Source: Vallitalea pronyensis (GTDB lineage: Bacteria > Bacillota > Clostridia > Lachnospirales > Vallitaleaceae). Taken from it: a stretch of DNA of 64,000 bases. The notes beneath the pieces were generated by a model. The model was not told where the DNA came from, searched no databases, and saw only the letters and a program-made list of their open reading frames with translations. Position 1 is the stretch's first letter; every line of letters begins with the position of its first letter. The position numbers and the translations under genes were made by a program. Below, piece by piece: positions 27,738 to 35,666 of this stretch. The stretch is from contig NZ_CP058649.1 of NCBI RefSeq assembly GCF_018141445.1, forward strand, positions 639,001 to 703,000, in the 5' to 3' direction.

Positions 27738-28784
27738 ATGAAAACAATAATTAGTAATCAATTGTATCAACTATTCGAGCACTATAACTATCAACAACTA
27801 CCAACAGATAGCGAAAAAGTAAAGATGTATGGAACATTTCACGGTGGGTGCTTATACCTCATTAATGTGATCCAGTTAGATGATGATTATGCTTATCATA
27901 AAGAACGATTTATGCATTATAAAGAGATTACCAAGAAGCAATTTGGACATGTGGATGCCAGTAAAATTATCTTACTTAATCTCCTGATTACAAACAACCC
28001 AATGGCCATCTATGAAGATGTGAATTATATGCCTAATTTTGATGACGAACTGATTGATATTCAATGGCTTATTCATGAAGATAAACGACAACTCATTATT
28101 CCTAACGAACAAGTGAAACATGCTTTAGGACTAGAAAAAACAATACCAAAGCTCTTTAACAATCAAGAAGATATAACACATAAAAATACGAAGATTAAAA
28201 AGGATCATCAAGTACCTTACTTAACCTATGCTTTAATACTCACCAATATGGTTTTCTTCCTTGTCCTTGAACTGTCAGGAGGCAGTACAAACCTTAATAC
28301 GCTCATACGCTTTGGTGCCATTAATTCCATTACCTTCTTTCGTGGTAACGAGTACTATAAACTTATTACATCCATGTTCTTGCATATTGGTGGCGCTCAT
28401 TTACTCTATAACACCTTTGGGCTTTTTATATTTGGTTCACGACTGGAATTGTATATGAAGCCTTGGCAATTTCTCACCACGTATTTAGGTGCAGGTATTT
28501 TGGGTGGTTTACTCAGTGTAGGGATTCATCATATGTCCGATCAATTGGTGGTAGCTGCTGGTGCATCTGGTGCCATATACGGTATCATGGGTGCGTTATT
28601 GGTCTACTCATGGGTCTATCGACGACAATTTGATGGTTTAAGCACCTATACAATTCTTCTCATGTTAGTGATCGGTATTGCCATGGGGGCGGTGACACCA
28701 GGCGTAGGGAACCTGGCTCACTTAGGTGGTTTTATTGGTGGAGCCCTGATTACCTATGTACTCACACGGCTAAAAGTTGCATAA
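27738..28784 (+). CDS. Rhomboid-family intramembrane serine protease
   Basis: 348 residues. Residues about 1-150 form a soluble cytoplasmic domain with no recognised motif. From about 160 there are six or seven membrane segments. The catalytic Ser sits in AAGASGAIYGIMG (GxSG, near residue 281) and the catalytic His in NLAHLGGFIGGA (near 332); the GAINSITFFRGNEYYKLITSMFLHIGGAHLLYN loop with its His and Asn is also typical. Such enzymes cut membrane proteins inside or near the bilayer. The Bacillus homologue GluP (YqgP) has the same N-terminal extension and links to membrane quality control. It stands alone behind its own promoter. Confidence 0.93.
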   Translation: MKTIISNQLYQLFEHYNYQQLPTDSEKVKMYGTFHGGCLYLINVIQLDDDYAYHKERFMHYKEITKKQFGHVDASKIILLNLLITNNPMAIYEDVNYMPNFDDELIDIQWLIHEDKRQLIIPNEQVKHALGLEKTIPKLFNNQEDITHKNTKIKKDHQVPYLTYALILTNMVFFLVLELSGGSTNLNTLIRFGAINSITFFRGNEYYKLITSMFLHIGGAHLLYNTFGLFIFGSRLELYMKPWQFLTTYLGAGILGGLLSVGIHHMSDQLVVAAGASGAIYGIMGALLVYSWVYRRQFDGLSTYTILLMLVIGIAMGAVTPGVGNLAHLGGFIGGALITYVLTRLKVA

Positions 28785-28914
28785 CCACAAAAACATTTAT
28801 CAACCATCTTTCATTCAACTTTTATAAAATAAAATATTAGCAAGCGTCCAGTGAATAAAAGTCACCCTCAAAGAGAAAAATAAGGATACAATATCTTTTT
28901 GCGGTGGTGAAAGC

Positions 28915-29682
28915 ATGTTTTTTAGTAAGGAAATTTTGCAACAAGATTCTAGCATATTATACGACGATAAAGAAATTATTGAAGTACTACAGGACTATTA
29001 CAAGAACATCATTAAGCAGGAAGCTTCAGAAGATCAAGAACGAGACAAAGCATTCCATATAATTTTGAGGTATTGTCACAAACAGTATAAAAATCATCTG
29101 ATATCAAGCCTTGAGCAAAATTTTTATGATCATTTTATACTCACGTTCATGCCTCGATATAGCTTGACGTTGACAGAAAAAGAAATGCGTGTCTTAATTA
29201 AGGAGATGGGTAGATTCCTGGAATTTATTAACACCTATCATGGTATGGACTTATACCATCAATATAGGAAAAGTATGACAAGTAATCTTGATGAAGCCCT
29301 AAGAATTTTTTATATTACAAGGAATATCCAGAAACATACAGAATCCCCAGTCCTATGCCTTAATCCTATGATTATTGATATGAAGTGCTATAAGCAGAAG
29401 AAAAGCCACAATCAGATATCAAAGCGTGAGGTATTTGAGCAAGGGTTATTCGAGATTATCGATAAGATTGGCGGTGTTGTCATCCTGCGTCATTTAAAAT
29501 CACCGTCTGGGAGCAGCTATATTAAAATCAAAGTGGAAAATTCACTTGCAACCCATATGCGTGGAAAAGATGTGTTGAACATGCGTATCAAAAAAAGATT
29601 TTTTTATAGTACATGGGATATTATCCATCTTAAGGATTACTATTCCTATAAGGCTTATGATCATATTAAAACTTGTTTCTAG
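28915..29682 (+). CDS. Hypothetical protein (255 aa)
   Basis: A 255-residue soluble protein with no signal peptide or membrane segment that I can place. The first 150 residues are mostly helical and charged (LQDYYKNIIKQEASEDQERDK, LRYCHKQYKNHLISSLEQNFYDHF), the last 90 more mixed and basic (MRIKKRFFYSTWDIIHLKDYYSYKAYDHIKTCF). Gene quality is good: ribosome site GGTGGTGAAAG before the ATG, single open frame, terminator-like hairpin after it. No function is offered. Confidence 0.75.
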   Translation: MFFSKEILQQDSSILYDDKEIIEVLQDYYKNIIKQEASEDQERDKAFHIILRYCHKQYKNHLISSLEQNFYDHFILTFMPRYSLTLTEKEMRVLIKEMGRFLEFINTYHGMDLYHQYRKSMTSNLDEALRIFYITRNIQKHTESPVLCLNPMIIDMKCYKQKKSHNQISKREVFEQGLFEIIDKIGGVVILRHLKSPSGSSYIKIKVENSLATHMRGKDVLNMRIKKRFFYSTWDIIHLKDYYSYKAYDHIKTCF

Positions 29683-29748
29683 TCATTAAGTAGGGATAGA
29701 TATGTTCAATTGCTTATGATATAATGAATATAATTATCAGAATTATGG

Positions 29749-29787
29749 AGCAGTCATTTTAAATGGAAGTTTATGATGACTGCTTTT
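29749..29787 (+). terminator. Terminator after the 255-aa hypothetical gene
   Basis: Arms AGCAGTCAT (29749-29757) and ATGACTGCT (29776-29784), then TTTTAG. The T run is short. Confidence 0.5.
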
Positions 29788-29824
29788 AGAAAATAAAACG
29801 ATGACAGGAGTAGAGGGAGGACAT

Positions 29825-30859
29825 ATGGATATCATTATTATTTATGGTGGTAACGGATTAGCAGATGATTTATCACTGGCAGCCACTAAACGTATACATA
29901 CGGTATTAAAGGAATTAGAAGTTAATGTAAAAGAACATCATCTAAGCTTTGACGATAAAACCGAAGAGATTCTAAAGGAAATCAAGGATAGTCAAGGGGT
30001 GGTCATGGCCACAACCGTTGAGTGGATGGGTATCGGAGGACGGCTACAGACTTTTTTAGATCGTTGCTACCATGCAGGACAAAAAAGTGTATTTGCAGGT
30101 AAATACTTAATGTCTGTTGCATTAACACAAGTAAGTGGAGAATGTGATGCAAACGTCTATCTACAAAAAGCATGGGATATCCTTGGCGGACGAGAAGGGA
30201 TAAGTTTATATGGGCGAGTAGAAAAATTTGTTGATATCGAAACAGACCAGAACATAAGGTGCATTATTGATAAAAAGACAGAGGATTTCTATCGCATCAT
30301 TAATCAAAAGCGTCAATGTCTTCCTAACAGCATGAACAGCATACCTCAATCTTTAGATGCTTCCCATGCAGCTGCTACAGCAGAAAAGCATAACCTTTTC
30401 AATCAAGTGGTTAGTGATGATACCCCATTGCAACAAGCCCTTGAGCAAGACCCAATAAAAATGAAGCAAAGAAAAGACATAGAAGAACTTTCAGATTTGT
30501 TTAATACCAAGTTACAGACAGAAAGTGTTGTAACAGGGAACGCCAGTAATCATTATCTAAATAAATTGGAACAAGCTTATGTAGGACAAGACCAAGATCT
30601 ACATTGTACCTATCATATCTGTCTTACCGATAAGCCAAACAGTGATATGGTCCTAAAAGTACAAAATGGTAAGCTCATGACATACATGGGTAAAGAGCAA
30701 ATGGCCCAAGTTGTAATGGAAATGGATAGCATTACATTGGAACGTATTGTAACAGGTAAGCTTACTGCTCAACGAGGGTTCCTGACTGGACAGCTAAAGG
30801 CAAAAGGCAACTTTACATTACTCTACGAATTTGATCATTTATTTAAGCTGCAAAAGTAG
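29825..30859 (+). CDS. Flavodoxin-fold NAD(P)H oxidoreductase fused to SCP2 sterol-binding domain
   Basis: 344 residues from the ATG at 29825, which follows GAGGGAGGACAT; the upstream ATG at 29801 has no ribosome site. Residues about 1-150 look like the FMN-binding flavodoxin fold (MDIIIIYGGNGLADDLSLAA, then VVMATTVEWMGIGGRLQTFLDRCYHAG, as in NADPH-dependent FMN reductases). A charged linker follows (about 165-245), and residues about 255-340 resemble the SCP2 lipid-binding fold (DMVLKVQNGKLMTYMGKEQ, ITLERIVTGKLTAQRGFLTGQLKAKG). The fusion suggests reduction of a hydrophobic substrate held by the SCP2 pocket; this is inference. Confidence 0.78.
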   Translation: MDIIIIYGGNGLADDLSLAATKRIHTVLKELEVNVKEHHLSFDDKTEEILKEIKDSQGVVMATTVEWMGIGGRLQTFLDRCYHAGQKSVFAGKYLMSVALTQVSGECDANVYLQKAWDILGGREGISLYGRVEKFVDIETDQNIRCIIDKKTEDFYRIINQKRQCLPNSMNSIPQSLDASHAAATAEKHNLFNQVVSDDTPLQQALEQDPIKMKQRKDIEELSDLFNTKLQTESVVTGNASNHYLNKLEQAYVGQDQDLHCTYHICLTDKPNSDMVLKVQNGKLMTYMGKEQMAQVVMEMDSITLERIVTGKLTAQRGFLTGQLKAKGNFTLLYEFDHLFKLQK

Positions 30860-30890
30860 ATTTTAAAGCATATATGGTTATAAAACAATT

Positions 30891-30916
30891 AAAACTAAGG
30901 CTCCTACCTTAGTTTT
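30891..30916. terminator. Bidirectional terminator overlapping the CAP gene stop
   Basis: Arms AAAACTAAGG (30891-30900) and CCTTAGTTTT (30907-30916) with a six-base loop, between two convergent genes. The stop codon of the minus-strand CAP gene (30909-30911) is inside the right arm. Confidence 0.75.
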
Positions 30917-31661
30917 TATTATTCTGTATATACATTTGAACAAATACTTTTCCATACCGAGGATCATCCATGATACCGATACCCACATAATTATAGTCTG
31001 TGCTTATTATATTCGTTTTATGAGATGGACTATTCATTAAGGCGTTATGAGCAGCCTCAATGGTCTGATTACCTGCTATATTTTCGCTGGCTGCTGTGTA
31101 ATGAATGGAGAAATCCTGGAGCATCTTGAAAGGAGAGCCGTATACAGGGGATTCATGACTGAAGTATTGTTTCGCCGATAATTCTTCCGCTTTGATTCTG
31201 GCCACACGCATTAACTCCATATTTACTTCATAAGCTGGTAATCCTGCTTTTTTACGCTCTGTATTGATAAGATTCACCATAAGGGCTTCTTCTGCTGTAA
31301 GAGGACCAGCATAAGGGTCAGGCTTAGATGGTGTTTCTATAGGGTTATAATAAGCATATACACGTGTATACGTGCTGGATATAAGACCCACAGAACCGTC
31401 TTGCATATGAACCACATACCAGCCTTCTAAGGTGCCAAGCACATGAAGAACATGTCCTTTTGATACAGAGCCGATTTTCTGATAGGCTGTACTGGGACCT
31501 AGGCGTACATTGAGTTTATGAGCGGTTATTTCTACCTGTTTCACATTCGTCCATTTGAATACATAGGACGGTGCAGCAGATGAACGTATTGAAAAAGTAA
31601 GTGAAATTATCATGATAAAAGCTAATAGTAAGGCTTTTATATTCTTTCTCCTTCTTCCCAT
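30909..31661 (-). CDS. Secreted SH3b-CAP domain protein (YkwD-like)
   Basis: 250 residues from the ATG at 31661. The longer ATG at 31679 is itself part of the GGAAGGAAG ribosome site, so it is unlikely. A signal peptide covers about residues 1-33. An SH3b cell-wall binding domain spans about 45-98 (ITAHKLNVRLGPSTAYQKIGSVSKGHVLHVL), and the C-terminal 130 residues are a CAP/SCP domain (NLINTERKKAGLPAYEVNMELMRVARIKAEEL ... YFSHESPVYGSPFKML ... ASENIAGNQTIEAAHNALMNSPSHKTNI ... YVGIGIM) with the conserved His and Glu. YkwD-type proteins are common in spore formers; their biochemical role is not settled. Confidence 0.9.
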   Translation of the reverse strand: MGRRRKNIKALLLAFIMIISLTFSIRSSAAPSYVFKWTNVKQVEITAHKLNVRLGPSTAYQKIGSVSKGHVLHVLGTLEGWYVVHMQDGSVGLISSTYTRVYAYYNPIETPSKPDPYAGPLTAEEALMVNLINTERKKAGLPAYEVNMELMRVARIKAEELSAKQYFSHESPVYGSPFKMLQDFSIHYTAASENIAGNQTIEAAHNALMNSPSHKTNIISTDYNYVGIGIMDDPRYGKVFVQMYIQNNKN

Positions 31662-31787
31662 CCTGTCACTTCCTTCCAATATTATTATGGAAGTTATAAG
31701 AAAAGTCTATGCAATTTCAGCAGTGGTAATATCTAGTAACTTTCCATAACAAACATGTTGAGTTAGAAAAAAATGAAGGATAATATT

Positions 31788-31816
31788 TTGCTATGATGAC
31801 GAGTATATATTATAAG
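31788..31816 (+). promoter_or_regulatory. Promoter for the 150-aa hypothetical gene
   Basis: TTGCTA (31788-31793), 17-base spacer, TATAAG (31811-31816), about 33 bases before the start codon. Confidence 0.55.
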
Positions 31817-31848
31817 AGAGAACTAAGCAAAGGTAAAGAGGTGGGGAC

Positions 31849-32301
31849 ATGGAAAAGCCTTGGAATCAATCCGATAAAGCTATAAAAAAAGAACAACACG
31901 CATTATTATACGAGCAGCTAATTGATGATGGATGTGATCTCTATAGAGGCTACAAAGTCATCCATTGTCATCTTGGTACTCATATAACCAAGAGTATTGC
32001 ACAAGATTTAATGCTTCTGAAATTAACCCAATGTAAAGCCGTGATGCGTATGTATCATGAATTAAGTTCTGAGAAATATATGAGTAAGAAAATCAATATA
32101 AGAGGGGAATATTGGTTAACTGAGATGTTCGCATTAGAAAGTAAATATGCAGAGAGTTTGAATCATTTATATGCCAATACAATGGTCAGTGAAAAACAGT
32201 TTCAAATTATGCAGCTCATTAATAGCGAAAACTTATTGCTATTCCAATTATTGTACTTGCAAAGGCTGGTTGGTATCAACTGGAAGGCTGATAATAAATG
32301 A
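31849..32301 (+). CDS. Hypothetical protein (150 aa)
   Basis: 150 residues, all-helical in appearance, with a ribosome site AAAGAGGTGGGG. Helices around KSIAQDLMLLKLTQCKAVMRMYHEL and EMFALESKYAESLNHLYANTMVSEKQFQIM suggest a small helical bundle. I do not recognise a family. Its last 54 bases overlap the 3' end of the histidine kinase gene on the other strand, an unusual convergent overlap. Confidence 0.7.
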   Translation: MEKPWNQSDKAIKKEQHALLYEQLIDDGCDLYRGYKVIHCHLGTHITKSIAQDLMLLKLTQCKAVMRMYHELSSEKYMSKKINIRGEYWLTEMFALESKYAESLNHLYANTMVSEKQFQIMQLINSENLLLFQLLYLQRLVGINWKADNK

Positions 32302-32991
32302 TGTACCTTCGCCTACTTTACTTGTAACATCGATTTGTCCACCGTGTTGTTCAATGATAGCCTTCACGATAGGCAAACCAAGTCCTGTACCATTTTCCTT
32401 GTAGGTGACAAATGGCTTAAAGATATGTTCCAACTGCTCGTCGCTAATACCAGAGCCTGTATCATGAATGGTAACCAAAATAAGCGTATCTAAATATTTA
32501 GCATCAATAGATACAGTGCCGTTTTTATCTGTTGCTTCAATGGCATTTTTTATTAGATTCATAATGGCTTCTTTCAGCCTTATTTTATCGCCCAGAATAT
32601 TTGGCAAGTCTTGGGGTTTGGTTAAGTAAAAATCAATGTTCTTGTTATAAGCTGATGAATAAAAATAAGTGGCTACGGAATCCAGAAGGGTACCCATGTT
32701 GACGCAGTTTTTCTGAATATCATACGTGCAGTTTAATGTTTTGAAATCATTTAATAAAAGACATATATAGTCCAATTCATCGAATAATGAATGCCAATGT
32801 CGATTATCCTTAACCTCAGGCGTTTGTACTTCAATCAGTTGAAGTGTGCTGCGAATAAGAGAAAGGGGATTTTTAATTTCATGGACTATTTTTGCAATTA
32901 TTTCTGGTGTTTTAGCCTCTTGGTATAAGTTAATCCAATTATCAAGTAATACAGAAAAACTCTCAAGCATGTTTTTCTCTAGATGGTTCAT
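32248..32991 (-). CDS. Orphan cytoplasmic sensor histidine kinase
   Basis: 247 residues from the ATG at 32991, chosen because GGGAGGTG stands just before it; the frame is open 17 codons further. Boxes are complete: H-box KIVHEIKNPLSLIRSTLQLIE with the phospho-accepting His, N-box LIKNAIEATDKNG, G1 VTIHDTGSGISDEQLEHIFKPF and G2 NGTGLGLPIVKAIIEQHGG. There is no membrane segment and no sensory domain beyond about 45 N-terminal residues. No response regulator is adjacent. Small soluble kinases of this kind in spore-forming Firmicutes often feed the Spo0A phosphorelay, but this cannot be shown here. Confidence 0.92.
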   Translation of the reverse strand: MNHLEKNMLESFSVLLDNWINLYQEAKTPEIIAKIVHEIKNPLSLIRSTLQLIEVQTPEVKDNRHWHSLFDELDYICLLLNDFKTLNCTYDIQKNCVNMGTLLDSVATYFYSSAYNKNIDFYLTKPQDLPNILGDKIRLKEAIMNLIKNAIEATDKNGTVSIDAKYLDTLILVTIHDTGSGISDEQLEHIFKPFVTYKENGTGLGLPIVKAIIEQHGGQIDVTSKVGEGTSFIISLPVDTNQPLQVQ

Positions 32992-33042
32992 GGTTTCACC
33001 TCCCGTCGGTATTATTGTATCAAAGAAAGACAAATAATACAA

Positions 33043-33439
33043 TCAATATTCCAAAAAATACATCAAAAAATGGCAAAAATATTGCCATACACAAAAGTAT
33101 ATTAATTTTGGGAAATATAGCAATAATAGATGAATAATAATTCAAAAATTGACAAAAAGGTTCGATGGTCCAAAAAGCCTATCATTTTGTAGCATGATAG
33201 GACTATGGGGGAAGTAAATATACGCACTTAGACCTAAATGAATAACAACAAGTCAATAATGAAGTAAAATATTGGAAAAAACTGTGCAAAATTATCCTTG
33301 AAAAATATTCAGATATAGGTTAGTATAAACTAAGCAAGCTTAGTCATTAATCAACCCAAACTAGGTTTTTGTCAAAGTATATTGTCCCAAGGATATATAG
33401 GACTCCCTATAAGACAATAAGCTTTGGGAAGGAGAAATT
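33043..33439. promoter_or_regulatory. Divergent regulatory region between histidine kinase and HIT genes
   Basis: 397 bases without a gene. A hairpin CCTATCAT/ATGATAGG lies at 33178-33201. A promoter candidate for the HIT gene is TTGAAA (33298-33303), 17 bases, TAGTAT (33321-33326). A perfect palindrome ACTAAGC-AA-GCTTAGT (33329-33344) falls at the expected transcription start. In the leader, ATTGTC (33381-33386) can pair with GACAAT (33413-33418) around an inner TATAGG/CCTATA stem. Confidence 0.5.
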
Positions 33440-33856
33440 ATGATTAAACAAAATTGTTTATTCTGCAATGTTGCCAATGGAAATATGGCGTCATCTACCA
33501 TATTCGAAAACAGTGAGTTCCGTGTTGTTCTCGATCCATTTCCAGCATCAAAAGGGCATACATTGATTATTCCAAAAGAGCACATAGAGAATATCTATGA
33601 GTTGGATACAGAATCTGCATCACGTTTATTTGCACTAGCGACTCATATTGCTAAGGTACTTAAGAACATCTATCAATGTGATGGACTTAATATCATACAG
33701 AATAATGGTGAAGCTGCTGGTCAGACGGTATTTCATTTTCATTTACACCTTGTGCCAAGATATAAGGACGATCATGTGACCATTAAATGGGATACACTAA
33801 AAATGGATAAAACAGAATTGGATGAAATGGCTAGTCAGATTTCCATCAACTTATAA
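33440..33856 (+). CDS. HIT family protein
   Basis: A 138-residue histidine-triad protein. The triad is HFHLHLVP (near residues 98-105), preceded by INKAxxAGQTV-like GEAAGQTVFHFH. The N-terminal CNVANG with Cys (FCNVANGN) matches the zinc-binding start of Hit/HINT-like proteins. These enzymes hydrolyse nucleoside phosphoramidates or related adenylated compounds; the true substrate is unknown. Ribosome site GGGAAGGAG. Single-gene unit with a terminator behind it. Confidence 0.94.
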   Translation: MIKQNCLFCNVANGNMASSTIFENSEFRVVLDPFPASKGHTLIIPKEHIENIYELDTESASRLFALATHIAKVLKNIYQCDGLNIIQNNGEAAGQTVFHFHLHLVPRYKDDHVTIKWDTLKMDKTELDEMASQISINL

Positions 33857-33903
33857 AATGGACTACCATGTCCTATCAGTGAATGAATATTGCATATATA
33901 AGT

Positions 33904-33938
33904 AAAGCACTTTAGATTGAAATAATCTATAGTGCTTT
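33904..33938 (+). terminator. Terminator of the HIT gene
   Basis: Arms AAAGCACT (33904-33911) and AGTGCTTT (33931-33938), inner AGATT/AATCT, then TTTATG. About 45 bases after the stop codon. Confidence 0.7.
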
Positions 33939-34001
33939 TTATGCTATATAGGAAAATAACTTATTATATTCTTTTAACCTTTAAGTGATCATTAACACTT
34001 T

Positions 34002-35072
34002 TTAATCTTGAGTCATTAGCGTTTGTATAACATGTATAATGTTGCTTATACCATTACCTGACTTACTATGGGCCATATGGGAGATATAGTCACGCTTTTT
34101 GTTATAAGTTGAATCAATGGCATCCATAAGGTTAGCTGCTGTCATATCTTCCTCTTGGAGCACATGGCTGTAACCATGATTTTTAAAAGATGTGGCATTA
34201 AGAATCTGATCACCACGGCTGGCATTGGCAGGTAGTGGAATAAGTACGTTGGGTTTTCTAAGAGCGAGTAATTCCGATATGGTATTAGCACCAGCTCGGG
34301 ATATGACCACATCACTCATGGCTAACAGGTCAGCCATTTCTTCATGAACATATTCAAATTGCTTATAACCGTTTATATGAAGGAGGTCTTTGTTAATGTT
34401 TCCTTTACCGCATAAATGGGCCAGTTGATATTTTTTGAGGATGTGCTTAAGGGAATGGTGTAGTACTTGGTTAATTCGTACGGCTCCTAGGCTGCCTCCT
34501 GTCATGAGTAGTACGGGTTTTGAGCTATCAAACCCACAAAGTGACAAACCTCTATGACGTTCACCTTGAAGGATTTCCTCACGAATAGGCGTTCCTGTTA
34601 ACACGGCTTTGTTTTTTGGTAGGTGTTGCAATGTTTCTGCAAAGGTGGTACATATTTTTGTTGCAAAATTAATACTTATTTTATTGGCTAAACCTGGTGT
34701 CATATCGGATTCATGAATAATGGATGGTACACGGTTTAATTTTGCACCGATGATGACAGGCACCGTAACAAAGCCGCCTTTGGAAAAAACAAGGTCCGGC
34801 TTTAATTTTCGTATAAGTTTTGTGGCTTGGCCGACACCTTTGACAACTCGGAATGGATCGCTGATATTTTTTAGGTCGATATAGCGACGAAGTTTGCCAG
34901 AGGATATGCCGTAGTAGGGAATGCCTTCTTTCTCTACCAGTGTTTTTTCTATGCCGTTGTAGGAGCCTATATAAGCAATATCGTAACCTAATTTTTGTAA
35001 GTGGGGGACTAATGCTAAATTTGGTGTTACATGCCCTGCCGTACCTCCACCTGTTAACACAATTCGTTTCAC
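34002..35072 (-). CDS. murG: MurG-type UDP-GlcNAc:lipid I GlcNAc transferase
   Basis: 356 residues. Glycosyltransferase family 28: the N-terminal GGGTAGHVTPNLALVPHL loop, the lipid-side SKGGFVTVPVIIGA, the acceptor region HESDMTPGLANKI and the UDP-GlcNAc site LMTGGSLGAVRIN, AGANTISELLALRKPNVLIPLP. It turns lipid I into lipid II on the inner face of the membrane. It stands alone here, away from a cell-division (dcw) cluster, so it may be a second copy specialised for sporulation or another wall process; that is inference. Confidence 0.95.
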   Translation of the reverse strand: MKRIVLTGGGTAGHVTPNLALVPHLQKLGYDIAYIGSYNGIEKTLVEKEGIPYYGISSGKLRRYIDLKNISDPFRVVKGVGQATKLIRKLKPDLVFSKGGFVTVPVIIGAKLNRVPSIIHESDMTPGLANKISINFATKICTTFAETLQHLPKNKAVLTGTPIREEILQGERHRGLSLCGFDSSKPVLLMTGGSLGAVRINQVLHHSLKHILKKYQLAHLCGKGNINKDLLHINGYKQFEYVHEEMADLLAMSDVVISRAGANTISELLALRKPNVLIPLPANASRGDQILNATSFKNHGYSHVLQEEDMTAANLMDAIDSTYNKKRDYISHMAHSKSGNGISNIIHVIQTLMTQD

Positions 35073-35270
35073 TTTTTTAACCTCCAGTTGTCTTCATTTC
35101 TCTCTTGCTTAAGTCGGTTTACGTATAGGATTGACATAATTTATGTGCATTATGAATGTTGGACAAAAAAATATAGGGTATATGGTTGGTTCTACTATAG
35201 TGTATGTTAGTATTATTATCTCGTTAATGGTGGGGGTTGTCAATATGAAAAGATTGTGGTTGATAAGATT

Positions 35271-35464
35271 GTCCTGTGGGTCAAGGTGCTGTTTGGCTGC
35301 ATACGGATGGGGCTAGTGGGGGTGGGAGGATATCATGGGTTAAGCTTTTCGGTCACGCTAAACGTCCTTGTTTAGGGTGACCGCGCTCACCGTCCGTGGT
35401 TTGCTTGTCGCTTAACCCATGATATCCTCCTGGGATGTTGACGTTGTACGCAGGCTTACAGGAC
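35271..35464. repeat. Nested palindromic element 1 (core 35325-35430)
   Basis: The core is a perfect 21-bp inverted repeat: left arm 35325-35345 (begins GGAGGATATC), right arm 35410-35430 (ends GATATCCTCC). Inside sits a second hairpin, GGTCACGCTAAAC (35351-35363) with GTTTAGGGTGACC (35370-35382), one mismatch. Outside, CTGCATAC/GTACGCAG (about 35298-35305 / 35446-35453) and GTCCTGT (35271-35277)/ACAGGAC (35458-35464) extend the pairing to about 194 bases. It is GC-richer than its surroundings. It lies between murG and the LacI regulator. No open frame or terminal T run. Confidence 0.8.
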
Positions 35465-35600
35465 CTTTCGGTGGAGGGGGTTTTTGGGTTGTGGTATGGA
35501 GTGGTATGGATTTTGTAAAATTGGACCAAAAATTTTTGTTAGGCAGGGTTTGTGGAATGGTGTATAGAATAAAAAAATAAAAAATTTTATATACAGGGGG

Positions 35601-35651
35601 TTGCATTCGTTGGGGAGATGTCATATAATGAGGGTATAGAAAACCTTTTCT
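35601..35651 (+). promoter_or_regulatory. Promoter and operator of the LacI-type gene
   Basis: TTGCAT (35601-35606), 17-base spacer, perfect TATAAT (35624-35629). The palindrome TAGAAAACCTTTTCTA (35637-35652) overlaps the predicted transcription start. An 18-base match GTATAGAAAACCTTTTCT (35634-35651) occurs again inside the gene at 35881-35898. Confidence 0.65.
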
Positions 35652-35666
35652 ATTGGAGGTGGGAGA

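Noticed and set aside
33043-33297. Possible riboswitch upstream of the HIT gene
   Set aside because: Only simple hairpins are visible and no known riboswitch core motif was recognised.
35245-35313. 22-codon frame beginning MKRLWLIRLSCG before palindrome 1
   Set aside because: Has a G-rich upstream stretch but overlaps the palindromic element and has no clear promoter; too short to support as a leader peptide.
35308-35330. G-tract cluster as a G-quadruplex
   Set aside because: Only three runs of three or more G close together; the sequence is better explained as the flank of the palindrome.
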